Assembly: GCA_034509735.1 (NCBI GenBank)
Contig: JACGWO010000003.1
Span: 6,138,001-6,202,000, forward strand
From: Sesamum alatum
Taxonomy: Eukaryota; Streptophyta; Magnoliopsida; Lamiales; Pedaliaceae
Length of the DNA stretch: 64,000 nt
Direction: 5' to 3'
Position 1 is the first letter of the stretch. Each line of letters starts with the position of its first letter. Shown here piece by piece: positions 47,560 to 60,100 of the stretch. The notes under the pieces were generated by a model, which was not told the origin of the DNA, did not search any database, and was given only the letters and a program-made list of their open reading frames with translations. The translations under genes and the position numbers were made by a program.

Positions 47560-48787
47560 AGTGGTATCAGAGCCCGGTTCGATGTAAGGGGCACAGATCT
47601 ATGTGTTTGGCATGATCTACTTGCTTTTAAATGGCTTTATTGGCATGTTAGATTACATAAACATATGAATAATATGATGATTCAATTGTTTGGATTTAAT
47701 GGACTTTTGGCATGCTTAATTTTGTTAGATTGGATCTAAAATTGCATGCTTATTTTTAGAATAATATTAATTTTATTATGCTGAAACAGTTTTGAAAAAA
47801 AAAAAAAAAAAAATTTGGTCGGGCCGGCAGTGGCCGCACGCAGGCGGGTGCCTGCGCGCGCTGTGCGCTGCCCTGTGCGCGCGGGCGGCCGGCCAGCACA
47901 ACGGCTGGGCCGTTTTGTGCCGTTTTTCGACTTTTTCCGGAAAATTCGATTTTCTGTATTTTCTGCACAATATTCTGAAAATATGTTAATTTTGCATTTT
48001 TGATTTTGGAATAATTGGATTATTCCTTGGATTAAATTTGCTTAATTAATTTGTGATTAATACATGCATTGGATGCATTGTTTAAAATGTCCATTAAATT
48101 TAAAATTTGGATTTTGCATATTATTTGTATATTTATGCTTTTGTGATGTTGGACATCACTTGGGTATTTGGAATATCCATTGGTTATTTATGCATGATTA
48201 TTTGGAATAATTATGTTATATATGAGTTGATGGAATCAACATGGGATGATCACAAGAGCCCTAGACCTTGTGTATGGATGAATGTATGATAATTTATTTT
48301 CTGTTGGGTGGGGCCTGCGTGCCTCTTATTTTTGGGACTATTATCTCCCGTATTTTCAGCCTCATGATGTTAAGGCTTGTTTTCCTTATTACCAATGTAT
48401 TACTTTCAGTTGTAATGAGAGTAGATAGGATTGGTGAGGTTTCAATTTTAACAAGCAATTGGAGTCGGAGACCCCAAGGAGGAGCATCAAGGCATGAAAC
48501 AAGAAGCACTTCAAGGCCCATTGGAATGACAATGGGTTTATTATTATTGTAATAATTTAGGACCACCCTAGACAGACCATAGACTCACTGCGGGCTCAGT
48601 GGGTCGCATAGGTTGGGCTTGTGATCATCCTAACAGGGGTATGCTATGTTTTATGCATACGGCGTTTTTTATTTATCGCTTTAAATATTGGATATTTATG
48701 CATGCTAAAACACAATAATGTGATGAGGTCTCGGTCACACACAAACTCTCATTTGGTTGGACCAAATTAAATATTAGGCCCAGAACG
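47560..48787 (+). other. Element G leader, first part
   Basis: AT-rich, with a poly-A run near 47795-47812, a short GC-rich remnant (about 47815-47900), a pyrimidine-rich segment and the conserved block with hairpin CACTGCGGGCTCAGTG (48596-48611). No gene. Interrupted by the solo LTR at 48788. Confidence 0.75.
47562..47574 (+). other. Primer binding site of element G
   Basis: TGGTATCAGAGCC, two bases after the LTR. Confidence 0.88.
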
Positions 48788-50734
48788 TGAAAGGAATTGT
48801 GGATCGTCCCGGGAAAAGCGCGAATGCGGAAGCGCGGTATAATTAAAAAATAAATGCGGAATTTAAACATGCTTTAAATTCAAGAACACGTTTCAAAGGG
48901 TGTGCCTTTGAAATTCCCGGGTGTTCGGTGTATCTCATGAATAATAAAACATAAAAGAATCATGGAGGCCATAGGGTTGAAAAAATAAAAGAGACGAAAA
49001 TCATAAACGAGACCTACCCGTTGTCGTTTTCGTCTTCAACGGCTACACGCGTTGTTCCCTGTTTTGCACCAAGATCTCGTTCTTGAGACCCTCCAAATCG
49101 TGACACACGATCCACCCACGTATCTTGCACGTCGTGCTAGCAACGAACAAGTTTATATTTTGGAGTGGATGAATCAACAACACGTTATGAATTAACGGTA
49201 TTGATTCATCAAGTTCTAATGTTCCAAGAACAAGAGAACAAAGAAAAATAATTTTCTTGGAGTGTGTAAGAGAGAGAGGGCGGACGAGATAGAGGGAGAG
49301 AGAGCCGAGTTGTGTGTGTGTGTTGTGTGTGTTGGAATTTTCATCATCATACAACTTGTAGGATGCTAGGGGTTTATATAGAAGAGGAGTTTAATCCTCT
49401 TTAAACTCCTCTTTCAAGAACTCTAATTTGACTAGGATTTTGACCTAGTCAAAGTCCTAGTCAAAGTAGTGTTTTGACCTAGTCAAAACAATCCTAGCCA
49501 TCCATCTCTCCCATTGATCTCAACCGTTGATTTAATTTAATTTAATGGAATATTTAAAACCTATTTAAATATTTCCAAGAGCCTAAAAATAAATATAAAT
49601 ATTATTTAAGCCCATTAAATAAATCCCTTTGATAAATCTAATTTATCAATTTAATTCCTTATATCTAATAGAAGGAATTATTTCTCCAAGAAAAATAGAG
49701 GACCCGATTAAATCCAATTTAATCATTCCTTCACTCCAATATTTAATTCCTAATTAAATATCTAAATGTGTGTGGATAGTGTGTGACTCTTTAGGTTCAC
49801 CTTTCAGCTAGACTTGGTCGGATTCCTAGAATCCTTCCGTTACCATGGGTGGCCATCTAGCAACGGTCCATGGCACTAGAGACTAGGTGAAATATTCAGG
49901 GATGAACATTTAGGCTCTAACAGTACACTTGTCCTTCTGTCTTCGGTCTCATCACTTAGAGTCTAGGGCACGGAAAATGCAGGCACCCATTTTGGACCTA
50001 AGTGTTGGTCTGTCCTCACTAAACGCCGCAAGGGAATCCTTCCCTTCTGTTCAGTCACTGTGGCCACAGTTTTAGGGATAAGACCTAGAGTATATATATG
50101 AGACTCAACTGCCAAAACCTATTGACAGGAGACAGATCCTTTCTTGGAAACTACTGTCACTTTGCACACCAGAACTGCACTAGACATGGCTTATGACTAC
50201 CAAAGAGAATTCTGGCAATCTCTCACCATACCTAAGATACAGCCCTGATGTACAGGTAAACTCAGCAATTCCTCAAGTCAAAGGACTTGACCTGTACCGT
50301 TGGAACTGGGAATACACGTCATACCTTGCTGACCATACTCAAGGTCCTCCGTAAGACGGTTCCCGTGAGTCACCTCAGTCAGCTGCGTCCTAGCATGCTA
50401 ACCCACCAACACTGCTTAGTGCAAGTCTCAAATGGAATCCCGGTACCCATTTTCGGGATTCCTTGACTCGGAGATTTCCGGACTGATTCGGGAAGACTGA
50501 TTCCATGGACCTACCTCCAAGCGTAGTCCCAGTCCCCGAAATTGATTCTCAGTCCGTGGGCTTTGTTTGCGTAGTGAACAGATATAGAAAACAGATATAA
50601 GTGAACACAAACAAAGTAATGCCAAATGAAATTCACTTCTTTATTCATTAATGATTTATCAAACACCTATAATTGTCTAGACATAGGTTACATATACCCG
50701 CCAAAATTGGCTTACATGGTCACCTATTCTAACA
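48788..50734 (-). mobile_element. Antisense 1b solo LTR in element G leader
   Basis: 1,947 bp, reverse complement of TGTTAGAATAGG...AATTCCTTTCA. GAACG flanks it at 48783-48787 and 50735-50739. Compared with the sister LTR at 53212 it lacks a short segment near 50420. Confidence 0.95.
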
Positions 50735-51288
50735 GAACGGACTTGGATCAAAATGGTATTTTGGTCTGTCCGAGCCTTCCATCCACAGCAATGTGGTGAG
50801 GAAGCTACCACTACCCAAGTGTGGTCTCACGAGTCGTGGCACACTTGGAGTAGGGGAAAGCTGCACTATTGTTGTGAACAAAAAGACTGCGCTCGCTGTT
50901 TCCCTGTCTCACGAGTCGTGGGGGGCGACAGTTTGAGGTATGATTTGGTTGATGGGTCGGGCCTAACACTGAGTAACATGGTTCGCTTGGAGTCCTCGGA
51001 ACCATGCGAATAGGTGAGGCAAAATATCTTGGGAATCTCATTGGATGAGAATGATATTGGATATCTCCCACGAGGTCTTCTTCATGTGAATCGTAAAAGC
51101 GGGGCATGGAGATTACGCTTGTGGATCCCAAGCCCACTAGGAAATGGTTTCCCGAAACTCCGCTTGAGAGTGGCGGACTCTCGTATAAATAGTGGGAGGG
51201 TTAAAGACTAAAAGACCAAGTCTTCAACTTGAACAATAATATTACCATCATCTGCTAATTTCTGCTTTACATTTTCATTAATGTAGAT
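50735..51288 (+). other. Element G leader, second part
   Basis: Motif doublet at 50825-50839 and 50907-50921 (both exact), TATAAATA at 51184-51191, a pyrimidine-rich run and acceptor-like TGTAG with AG at 51285-51286, three bases before the gag ATG. Confidence 0.75.
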
Positions 51289-53211
51289 ATGTCTAAGAAC
51301 CCGTTAACCATGATTCTTGAGACTAACAAATTCAACGGAACGAACTACTCGGACTGGCTGAGAAACCTGAGGATTGTCCTCGGTTTCGAGAACCAAGGCT
51401 ACGTCTTGGACGAGCCGCCACCGAGCGACTTACCGGAGGGGTCCATGCCTGAAGAACGTTTGACGTTCGAGAAATGGCATGAGGACAACCGGAAAGTACG
51501 CAGTATCATACTGGCTTCGATGCCTAACGACATCCAGAAGCAGTATGAGAGGCTGGACAACGTCTCCGCCATAATGCTCCGCATGAACGAGGTTTATGCG
51601 GTTCCGGATAGGCATATTAGATATGCCGCCACAAAAGCATTCTTTGGCACCAAGCTCGCTGAAGGAGCGTCTTTACAGAGTCATGGGGTCAAGATGCTCT
51701 CCCTAGTGGAGAAACTCGAGGACCTTAAAGCTGGGCTTAAAAATGACACGCACATTGACGTAATCCTCCAGTCGCTTCCTCCATCCTATGACCCGTTTGT
51801 TGTAAACTACAACATGAACGGACTTGAGAAGTCTATTCATGAGTTGATCAACATGCTGGTCCAATACGAGGCAACGACCCACAAGTCGGCGCCGGCGGTA
51901 TTGATAGGAGAGGCTTCGACCTCCAAGGCGAATAGCAAGAGGGCCGGACGCTGGAAGAGGAAGAAGGTCAAAGGGAAGACGGTTACGGCCCCTACTCGCG
52001 CTCCGGGCGTCCCTGTTGCTCCGGTTGGACCGAGCAAAGGGAAAGGGAAGGCCCGTGGTTCTCAGCGGTCCAAGGCAAATGATGTCTGCATGCATTGCCA
52101 AGGGAAAGGGCATTGGAAGAGGGAGTGCCCACAACTCCTCTCCAACCCAGGTGTGTTTGTGGTTGAAGTTAATATGATTACTAATTCTGCTTCATGGGTA
52201 TTGGATACCGGGTGTGGTGCTCACATCTACAATGAACTGCAGGCACTGCAAAGAAGCAGAAGGCTAACCAAGGATGAGATGATATTGAGGCTAGGCGATG
52301 GCAAGGCCGTTGCTGCGGAGGCCGTAGGATCACTAGAGTTAGCCATTAGTGGTCATGTTAGGATTGTACTGAACGACTGTTTCTATGTACCTAGCATGAT
52401 TAAAAACATTGTTTCCATCTCGGTCCTTGATAAGGAGGGATATGAATTTACCATCAATAAAGACGATTTTTTTCATTATCAAAGATGGTATTTCTCATAT
52501 GCTTGGTACATTAATCAGCGGTCTGTACATACTTCAACAGTCTAATTGGATTATGACTGCAGAACACAAACGAAAACGTGATGATCATAATAAGCCAAGA
52601 TATGGCATGCGAGGTTAGGTCATATCTCTAAAGATAGGATAAGAAGGTTGGTGGACTCAAAGAGTCTAGAAATAGACGATTTGGACAACCTACCGACCTG
52701 CGAATCTTGTCTAAAGGGAAAGATGACCAAGAAACCCTTTGTTGGACAAAGTACGCTAGCCAGTGGTCTGTTGGATTTGATTCATACAGATGTCTATGGT
52801 CCACTAAATACTCAGGCTAGAGGTGGGTACTCGTACTTCATAACCTTTACCGATGATCACTCACGGTATGGTTATGTTTACCTAATGAGGTATAAGTCTG
52901 AAGCCTTTGGAAGGTTTAAAGAATACAGACTTGAAGTAGAGAACCAAACCGGTCGAAAGATCAAAGCCCTTCGGTCGGACCGAGGTGGAGAGTATTTGAG
53001 TGGTGAGTTTACTGATTATCTAAAAGAGAATGGGATTCTCTCTTAGTGGACCTCTCCTGGAACACCGCAGCTTAATGGTGTGTCTGAAAGGAGGAATCGG
53101 ACCTTGTTGGACTTGGTCCGATCCATGATGAGTTTTACCGAACTACCCCTTTCCTTCTGGGGATACGCTCTTGAGACGGCGGCCAAAGTTTTGAACTTGG
53201 CGCCATCTAAA
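51289..53211 (+). pseudogene. Element G gag, protease and integrase (broken)
   Basis: Family 2 gag starting MSKNPLTMILETNKFNG; UBN2-like capsid region; basic linker; intact CCHC knuckle (CMHCQGKGHWKREC); protease LDTGCGAH. A frameshift near 52470 ends the first frame at 52545; another one-base loss near 52597 follows. Integrase continues 52648-53211 with CESC, HTDVYGPL, SDRGGEY and SERRN; the stop at 53044-53046 is TAG where CAG is expected. The solo LTR at 53212 splits the C-terminal part. Non-functional. Confidence 0.92.
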
Positions 53212-55198
53212 TGAAAGGAATTGTGGATCGTCCCGGGAAAAGCGCGAATGCGGAAGCGCGGTATAATTAAAAATAAATGCGGAATTTAAACATGCTTTTA
53301 AATTAAAACACGTTTCAAAGGGTGTGCCTTTGAAATTTCCCGGGCGTTCGGTGTATCTCATGAACGAATAACATAAAATAAATCATGGAGGCCATAGGGT
53401 TGGAAAATAAAAGAGGACGAAAATCATAAACGAGACCTACCCGTTGTCGTTTTCGTCTTCAACGGCTACACGCGTTGTTCCCCATTTTGCACCAAGATCT
53501 CGTTCTTGAGACCCTCCAAATCGTGACACACGATCCACCCACGTATCTTGCACGTCGTGCTAGCAACGAACAAGTTAATATGTTGGAGTGGATGAATCAA
53601 CAACACGTTATGAATTAACGGTATTGATTCATCAAGTTCTAATGTTCCAAGAACAAGAGAACAAAGAAAATAATTTCTTGGAGTGTGAGAGAGAGAGAAG
53701 AGGCGGACGAGATGGAGGGAGAGAGAGCCGAGTGTGTGTGTGTGTTGTGTGTGTTGGAATTTCATCATCCTTCAACTTGTAGGATGCTAGGGGTTTATAT
53801 AGAAGAGGAGTTTAATCCTCTTTAAACTCCTCTTTTAAGAACTCTAATTTGACTAGGATTTTGACCTAGTCAAAGTCCTAGTCAAAGTAGTGTTTTGACC
53901 TAGTCAAAGCAATCCTAGCCATCCATCTCTCCCATTGATCTCAACCGTTGATCTAATTTAATTTAATGGAATATTTAAAACCTATTTAAATATTTCCAAG
54001 AGGCTAAAATAAATATAAATATTATTTAAGCCCATTAAATAAATCCCTTTGATAAATCTAATTTATCAATTTAATTCCTTATATCTAATAGAAGGAATTA
54101 TTTCTCCAAGAAAAATAAAGGACCCGATTAAATTCAATTTAATCATTCCTTCACTCCAATATTTAATTCTTAATTAAATATCTAAATGTGTGTGGATAGT
54201 GTGTGACTCTTTAGGTTCACCTTTCAGCTAGACTTGGTCGGATTCCTAGAATCCTTCCGTTACCATGGGTGGCCATCTAGCAACGGTCCATGGCACTAGA
54301 GACTAGGTGAAATATTCAGGGATGAACATTTAGGCTCTAACAGTACACTTGTCCTTCTGTCTTCGGTCTCATCACTTAGAATCTAGGGCACGGAAAATGC
54401 AGGTACCCATTTTGGACCTAAGTGTTGGTCTGTCCTCACTAAACGCCGCAAGGGAATCCTTCCCTTCTGTTCAGTCACTGTGGCCACAGTTTTAGGGACA
54501 AGACCTAGAGTATACATGAGACTCAACTGCCAAAACCTATTGACAGGAGACAGATCCTTTCTTGGAAACTACTGTCACTTTGCACACCAGAACTGCACTA
54601 GACATGGCTTATGACTACCAAAGAGAATTCTGGCAATCTCTCACCATATCTAAGATACAGCTCTGATGTACAGGTAAACTCAGCAATTCCTCAAGTCAAA
54701 GGACTTGACCTGTACCGTTGGAACCGGGAATACACGTCATACCTTGCTGACCATACTCAAGGTCCTCCGTAAGACGGTTCCCGCGAGTCACCTCAGTCAG
54801 CTGCGTCCTCGCATGCTAACCCACTAACACTGCTTAGACGACCCTCGTCACCCGTCGATGAAAACACGACAGCAGGTGCTTAGTGCAAGTCTCAAATGGA
54901 ATCCCGGTACCCATTTTCGGGATTCCTTGACTTGGAGATTTCCGGACTGATTCGGGAAGACTGATTCCATGGACCTACCTCCAAGCGTAGTCCCAGTCCC
55001 CGAAATTGATTCTCAGTCCGTGGGCTTTGTTTGCGTAGTGAACAGATATAGAAAACAGATATAAGTGAACACAAACAAAGTAATGCCAAATGAAATTCAC
55101 TTCTTTATTCATTAATGATTTATCAAACACCTATAATTGTCTAGACATAGGTTACATATACCCGCCAAAATTGGCTTACATGGTCACCTATTCTAACA
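53212..55198 (-). mobile_element. Antisense 1b solo LTR in element G integrase
   Basis: 1,987 bp, reverse complement of a 1b LTR. CTAAA at 53207-53211 and 55199-55203 is the target duplication. Confidence 0.95.
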
Positions 55199-56825
55199 CT
55201 AAAAGGGTATCCCAGACGCCATATGAGATATGGCATGGCAGGCCTGCCTCCTACAAATACTTGAAAGTGTGGGGTTGCCCCGCATATGTCAAGAGATTAG
55301 TGGGAGATAAACTGGACTCGAGGTCTAGTTTATGCAGGTTCATCGGCTATCCGAAAGAAACTGCGGGGTATTATTTCTATGATCCCTTCGAGCAAAAGAT
55401 TTTTGTCTCGTGAAACGCAGTGTTCTTGGAAAAAGGTTTTCCGTCGGATAGTCGACGCGATGAGGTGCTCCTTGAGGAATCAAGTGAGGCACCCCATGAG
55501 GCGGCAGTGACATCAGAGCCAGTGGTTCCCATTGATATTGTTCCAGTCCTCCGTAGGTCGGCCAGAGTATCCCATGCACCTGATAGGTATGGATTTCTGG
55601 GCCTGACCGGTCAGTTGGATAATGATCCAAAGACGTACGGAGAAGCGATGTCAGACATCGATTCGGACAAGTGGCTTGAGGCCATGAAATTCGAGATGGA
55701 CTCGATGGGTACAAACAAGGTTTGGACCTTAGCAGATCCACCAAAAGGGGTTAAACCCGAAGCTGGAACATACGTTTTGATCAAGTCATACCGGGATATG
55801 ATTTCATCAAGAACGAGTCCGATCCTTGTGTATACAAGAAGATCAGTGGGAGCTTAGTTGCGTTTCTGGTGCTTTACGTGGATGACATCTTGCTCATTGG
55901 GAATGATGCTAAGATGTTGGGTACCACTAAAGCTTGGTTGTCAATGCAATTCTCCATGAAAGATATGGGCGAGGCATCCTACATCCTTGGCATAAAGATC
56001 TACAGGGATAGATCTAGAAGGATGTTAGGAATGGCTCAGTCCTCGTACATTGAGAAAGTCCTGAATAGATTCAAGATGGAAAACTCAAAACGAGGATTCC
56101 TTCCTATGAGGCATGGAATTAAGTTATCCAAGAAGCAGTCTCCTAAGACTGATGAGGAGCTTAAAAGGATGTTGGACATCCCCTATGCTTCAGCCGTAGG
56201 TAGCATACAGTATGCTGTTCAGTGCACTAGACCTGATGTGGCTTTCGCTTTGAGCGTAACTAGCCGATATTAGTCGTGTGCCGGGAGGCACACTGGAGTG
56301 CATTCAAGACTATCCTAAAGTACCTGAAAAGGACTAAGGACATGTTCTTGAACTACGGCGGTGGAGAGTTGATACTGGAAGGCTATAGCGACGCTAGCTT
56401 CCAGTCGGATGACGATGATGCCAAGTCTCAGTATAGTTTTGTATTTAGACTAAATGGTGGCGTGGTCACTTGGAAGGGTTCCAAGTAGGCTACCACGGCG
56501 GACTCCACCATAGAGTTTTGAATACATAGCGGCTTTGGAAGCTGCTAAGGAGTGGTTTGGTTGATGAGCTACATCCAAGGGTTGGATGTAGTACCTAGCA
56601 TTGCTAAGCCTGTAATTATCTTTCATGATAACAACGGGGCGATAGCGCTAGCAAAGGAACCGAGATCTCATCTGCTTAGAGAGAAGGATAGCAGGACTGA
56701 CGTTCGGTTGGGCCGAGTCAGCTCCGCAGAAAACATAGCAGATCCACTTGCTAAGCCCATGTCGCAAGTTGCCCATACTCACCATCTGAATAAGAGGTTT
56801 GAGGCCAATGGGTGATTGGCTTTAG
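55199..56825 (+). pseudogene. Element G integrase end, RT and RNase H (broken)
   Basis: Continues with SQTPYEIWHG and the integrase C-terminus. CGA has become TGA at 55411-55413. At about 55759 the sequence jumps from the start of RT (GVKP) to the region before YVDD, a loss of about 355 bp that removes the first catalytic aspartate region of RT. YVDD remains near 55875. Later stops at 56271 (CAG to TAG) and 56486 (CAA to TAG), plus indels near 56515 and 56670, break RNase H. The normal end GDWL with TAG is at 56823-56825. Confidence 0.9.
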
Positions 56826-56828
56826 GTC

Positions 56829-56838
56829 AAGTGGGAGA
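56829..56838 (+). other. Polypurine tract of element G
   Basis: AAGTGGGAGA, one base before the LTR at 56840. Confidence 0.85.
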
Positions 56839-56839
56839 T

Positions 56840-58684
56840 TGTTAGAATAGGTGACCAGAAAGCCAATAGGTTTGGCGATTTGTAACCTATCTGACAACTT
56901 GATGTAAATGTAATATTATTATGTGATGAATAAGATGAGTGTTCGTCACCAATGGTACATCCTTTGTTGCGCTCATCTTACATTTGTTAATACGGTGTTT
57001 AACTTATATCGCAACAAAGCCCACAGACCATGGATAACAACTCGTGCAGTTGGGCCACGCATTGGATGGTGGTCATGAAACCAACTGATTAAGAGTTGGG
57101 TCTGAAACGTTCCAAGTCGAGGACCTCGAGATAGGGCATCGAGAGTCCTATTGAGACTTGCGTCAAGAGTCGTGTTCATTGGATGAGTGCCGTGTTTCAT
57201 CGGCGACAGGCGTGGGACGCCTACACGATCTTGATGGGTTGGTCGACTGGGGTCGAGCCGATTGGACTGACTCGCGGGGATCATCATATGGAAGCCTTGG
57301 AGGCTTGGTCGGTATGGAATCATGGCAGTCGCGTGCACAGGACGGCTGTATCTTGGATCTGGCGAGAGGTAATCATTCTGTAAGATGATTATCATAAGCC
57401 TTGTCCAGTGCAGTCGGAATGTGTAGCGAGGACGGTGGATTCCAAGAAGAGGATCCGTCCCCTGTCAGTATGTGACAGAGGTATCTCCTATGCACTCGGA
57501 GACACGTTCATGCTGTTTAAATCTGTGGCCACAGTGGTTGGTCGAACAGGGAATGGTTTCCAGTGTCGACGCAATGAAGCATACGTGGTCTTGAGTATTA
57601 AGCATAGATGCCTAGTCGAGGATGGGAACCGACGCCCAATTCCATACCCTAGACTAAGGCCGGGAGACGGTAGACGGAAGGATCGTACCCGTACGGAATC
57701 GGCGCCTAAATGTTCACGCCAATTCACCTAGTCTCTAGTGCCATGGATCGTTGCTAGATGGCCACCCATGGTAACGGGCCCTTGTGGGACACGGGCCCAA
57801 GTCTAGCTGAGGGTGAGCCTAAAGGGTCACACACAAATCACCGAGGAGGTTGAGAGATCGACTTGGAGTCAATCTCGAAGGATAAAATAAGTAATTAGAT
57901 TACTTAGGGAAAGTCCATTGGATGGACGGACCGATATTGTATCGGGCTTTCGTTTAATCGGTAAATTGGATTTTTGATTAAATATGGAAAGTTGAGACGT
58001 TGAGACGTTGGATCTTTTAATTGGATTAAAAGAGCAACGGGAATAATTTAAATTGACATTAAATTGGATTTAATGTTGGATTCGTCGTAATTGGATTACG
58101 ATAAAACCCGGTCCGTTAAATTATACCCGAGAGGAGAAATAATTCCTATTTTGGAATAGGAAGAAGTTGGACTTCTTCCCTTAATTAAACATGGCCGACA
58201 TGCTCCCTTGAGGAAGCAAAATCAGCCATGTTTCATGCTAGGTGGTATGTTGACTTATCTCTTTCAGAAAGAGACAAATCAACTCCAATAGTGTCCTTCT
58301 CTTAAACCGATTCCTTCTTAAACCTGTTCTTTTCTAGCAAGAAGAACGTGTGTTTCTTCCGGTGTGGTGTGGATCACCTTTAGAGAATCCATACGTTTGG
58401 ATTTCGTGAGCATTTTGGAGAAGGAACAACGCAAGTAGCCGGGAGCATACGCTTAATAATCAAAGGTAACGGTTTATTACGCTTTGATTGATTTAATATA
58501 CATGTATGCCCTATGTGTTTAAATATATGTTTTCAATATTTGCACATCCTACATCGAACGTCCGGTTGAGCACCCAAGGGTACACCCCTTGGGATTCGCA
58601 TATTTAAATTAGATTTAAATTTGTGCACAATTTCTCGCTTTCTCGCTTCCGCTCGCGCTCCCGGGCAGATCCGCTTGTCCTTCA
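56840..58684 (+). mobile_element. LTR shared by elements G (3') and H (5')
   Basis: 1,845 bp, family 2. Shorter than the 2,230-bp LTR of G because of internal deletions near 57316 and 58288. A polypurine tract precedes it and a primer site follows it. Confidence 0.92.
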
Positions 58685-60100
58685 AGTGGTATCAGAGCCC
58701 GGTTCGATGTAAGGGGCATAGATCTATGTGTTTGGCATGATCTACTTGCTTTTAATGGCTTTATTGGCATGTTAGATTGTATAAATATATGAGTAATATG
58801 ATAATTCAATTGTTTGGATTTAATGGACTTTTGGCATGCTTTATTTTTTTAGATTGGATCTAAAATTGCATGCTTATTTTCAGAATAATATTAATTTTAT
58901 TGTGCTGAAACAGTTTTGAAAAACAAAAAAAAAAAAAAATTGATCGGGCCAACAGTGGCCGCGTGTAGGTGGCCGGCCGGCCAGCACAACGGCTGGGCCG
59001 TTTTGTGCCGTTTTTTCGACTATTTTCGGAAAATTTGATTTTCTGTATTTTCTGCACAATATTCTGAAAATATATTAATTTTGCATCTTGTTTTTGGGAC
59101 TATCATCTCCCTATTATTAGCCTCATGATGTTAAGGCTTGTTTTATTTATTACCAATGTACTACTTTCAGTTGTAATAAGAGTAGATAGGATTGGTGAGG
59201 TTTTAATTTTAACAAGCAATTGGATTCGGAGACCCCAAGGAGGAGCATCAAGGCGTGAAACAAGAAGCACTTCAAGGCCCATTGGAATGACAATGGGTTT
59301 ATTATTATTGTAATAATTTAGGACCACCCTAGACAGACCATAGACTCACTGCAGGCTCGATGGGTCGCATAGGTTGGGCTTGTGATCATCCTAACAGGGG
59401 TATGCTATGTTTTTATGCATGCGGCGTATTTATTTATCGCTTTAAAATATTGGATATTTATGCATGCTAAAACACTATAATGTGATGAGGTCTCGGTCAC
59501 ACTCAAAACTCTCATTTGGTTGGACCAAATTTAATATTAGGCCCAGAACGGACTTGGATCAAAATGGTATTTTGGTCTGTCCGAGCCTTCCATCCACAGC
59601 AATGTGGTGAGGAAGCTACCACTACCCAAGTGTGGTCTCACGAGTCGTGGCACACTTGGAATAGGGGAAAGCTGCACCATTGGTGTGAACAAAAAGACTG
59701 CGCTCGCTGTTTTAACTGTCTCACGAGTCGTGGGGGGCGACAGTTTGAGGTATGATTTGGTTGATGGGTCGGGCCTAACACTGAGTAACATGGTTCGCTT
59801 GGAGTCCTCGGAACCATGCGAATAGGTGAGGCAAAATATTTTGGGAATCTCATTGGATGAGAATGATATTAGATATCTCCCACGAGGTCTTCTTCATGTG
59901 AATCGTAAAAGCGGGGCATGGAGATTACGCTTGTGGATCCCAAGCCCAGTAGGAAATGGTTTCCCGAAACTCCGCCTGAGAGTGGCGGACTTTCGTATAA
60001 ATAGTGGGAGGGTTAAAGACTAAAAGACCAAGTCTTCAACTTGAACAATAATATTACCATCATCTGCTAATTTCTGCTTTACATTTTCATTAATGTAGAT
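58685..60100 (+). other. Element H leader
   Basis: Like G's leader without the solo LTR, but about 270 bp are missing near 59095. Poly-A run near 58921-58939, small GC remnant, hairpin block with a mutated arm (59347), motif doublet at 59636-59650 and 59719-59733, TATAAATA at 59996-60003, acceptor-like AG at 60097-60098. Confidence 0.75.
58687..58699 (+). other. Primer binding site of element H
   Basis: TGGTATCAGAGCC, two bases after the shared LTR. Confidence 0.88.

Noticed and set aside
47795..47812. Poly-A run in the G and H leaders as a LINE or processed-transcript tail
   Set aside because: It lies at the same place in both leaders, has no target duplicates, and no LINE sequence is next to it. 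It is part of the family 2 leader.
55090..55203. Apparent N-terminal extension of the element G integrase fragment
   Set aside because: These codons lie in the antisense solo LTR and its duplicate; the reading is accidental fusion. The same applies to 45330-45387 before F and to 16859-16939 after A.
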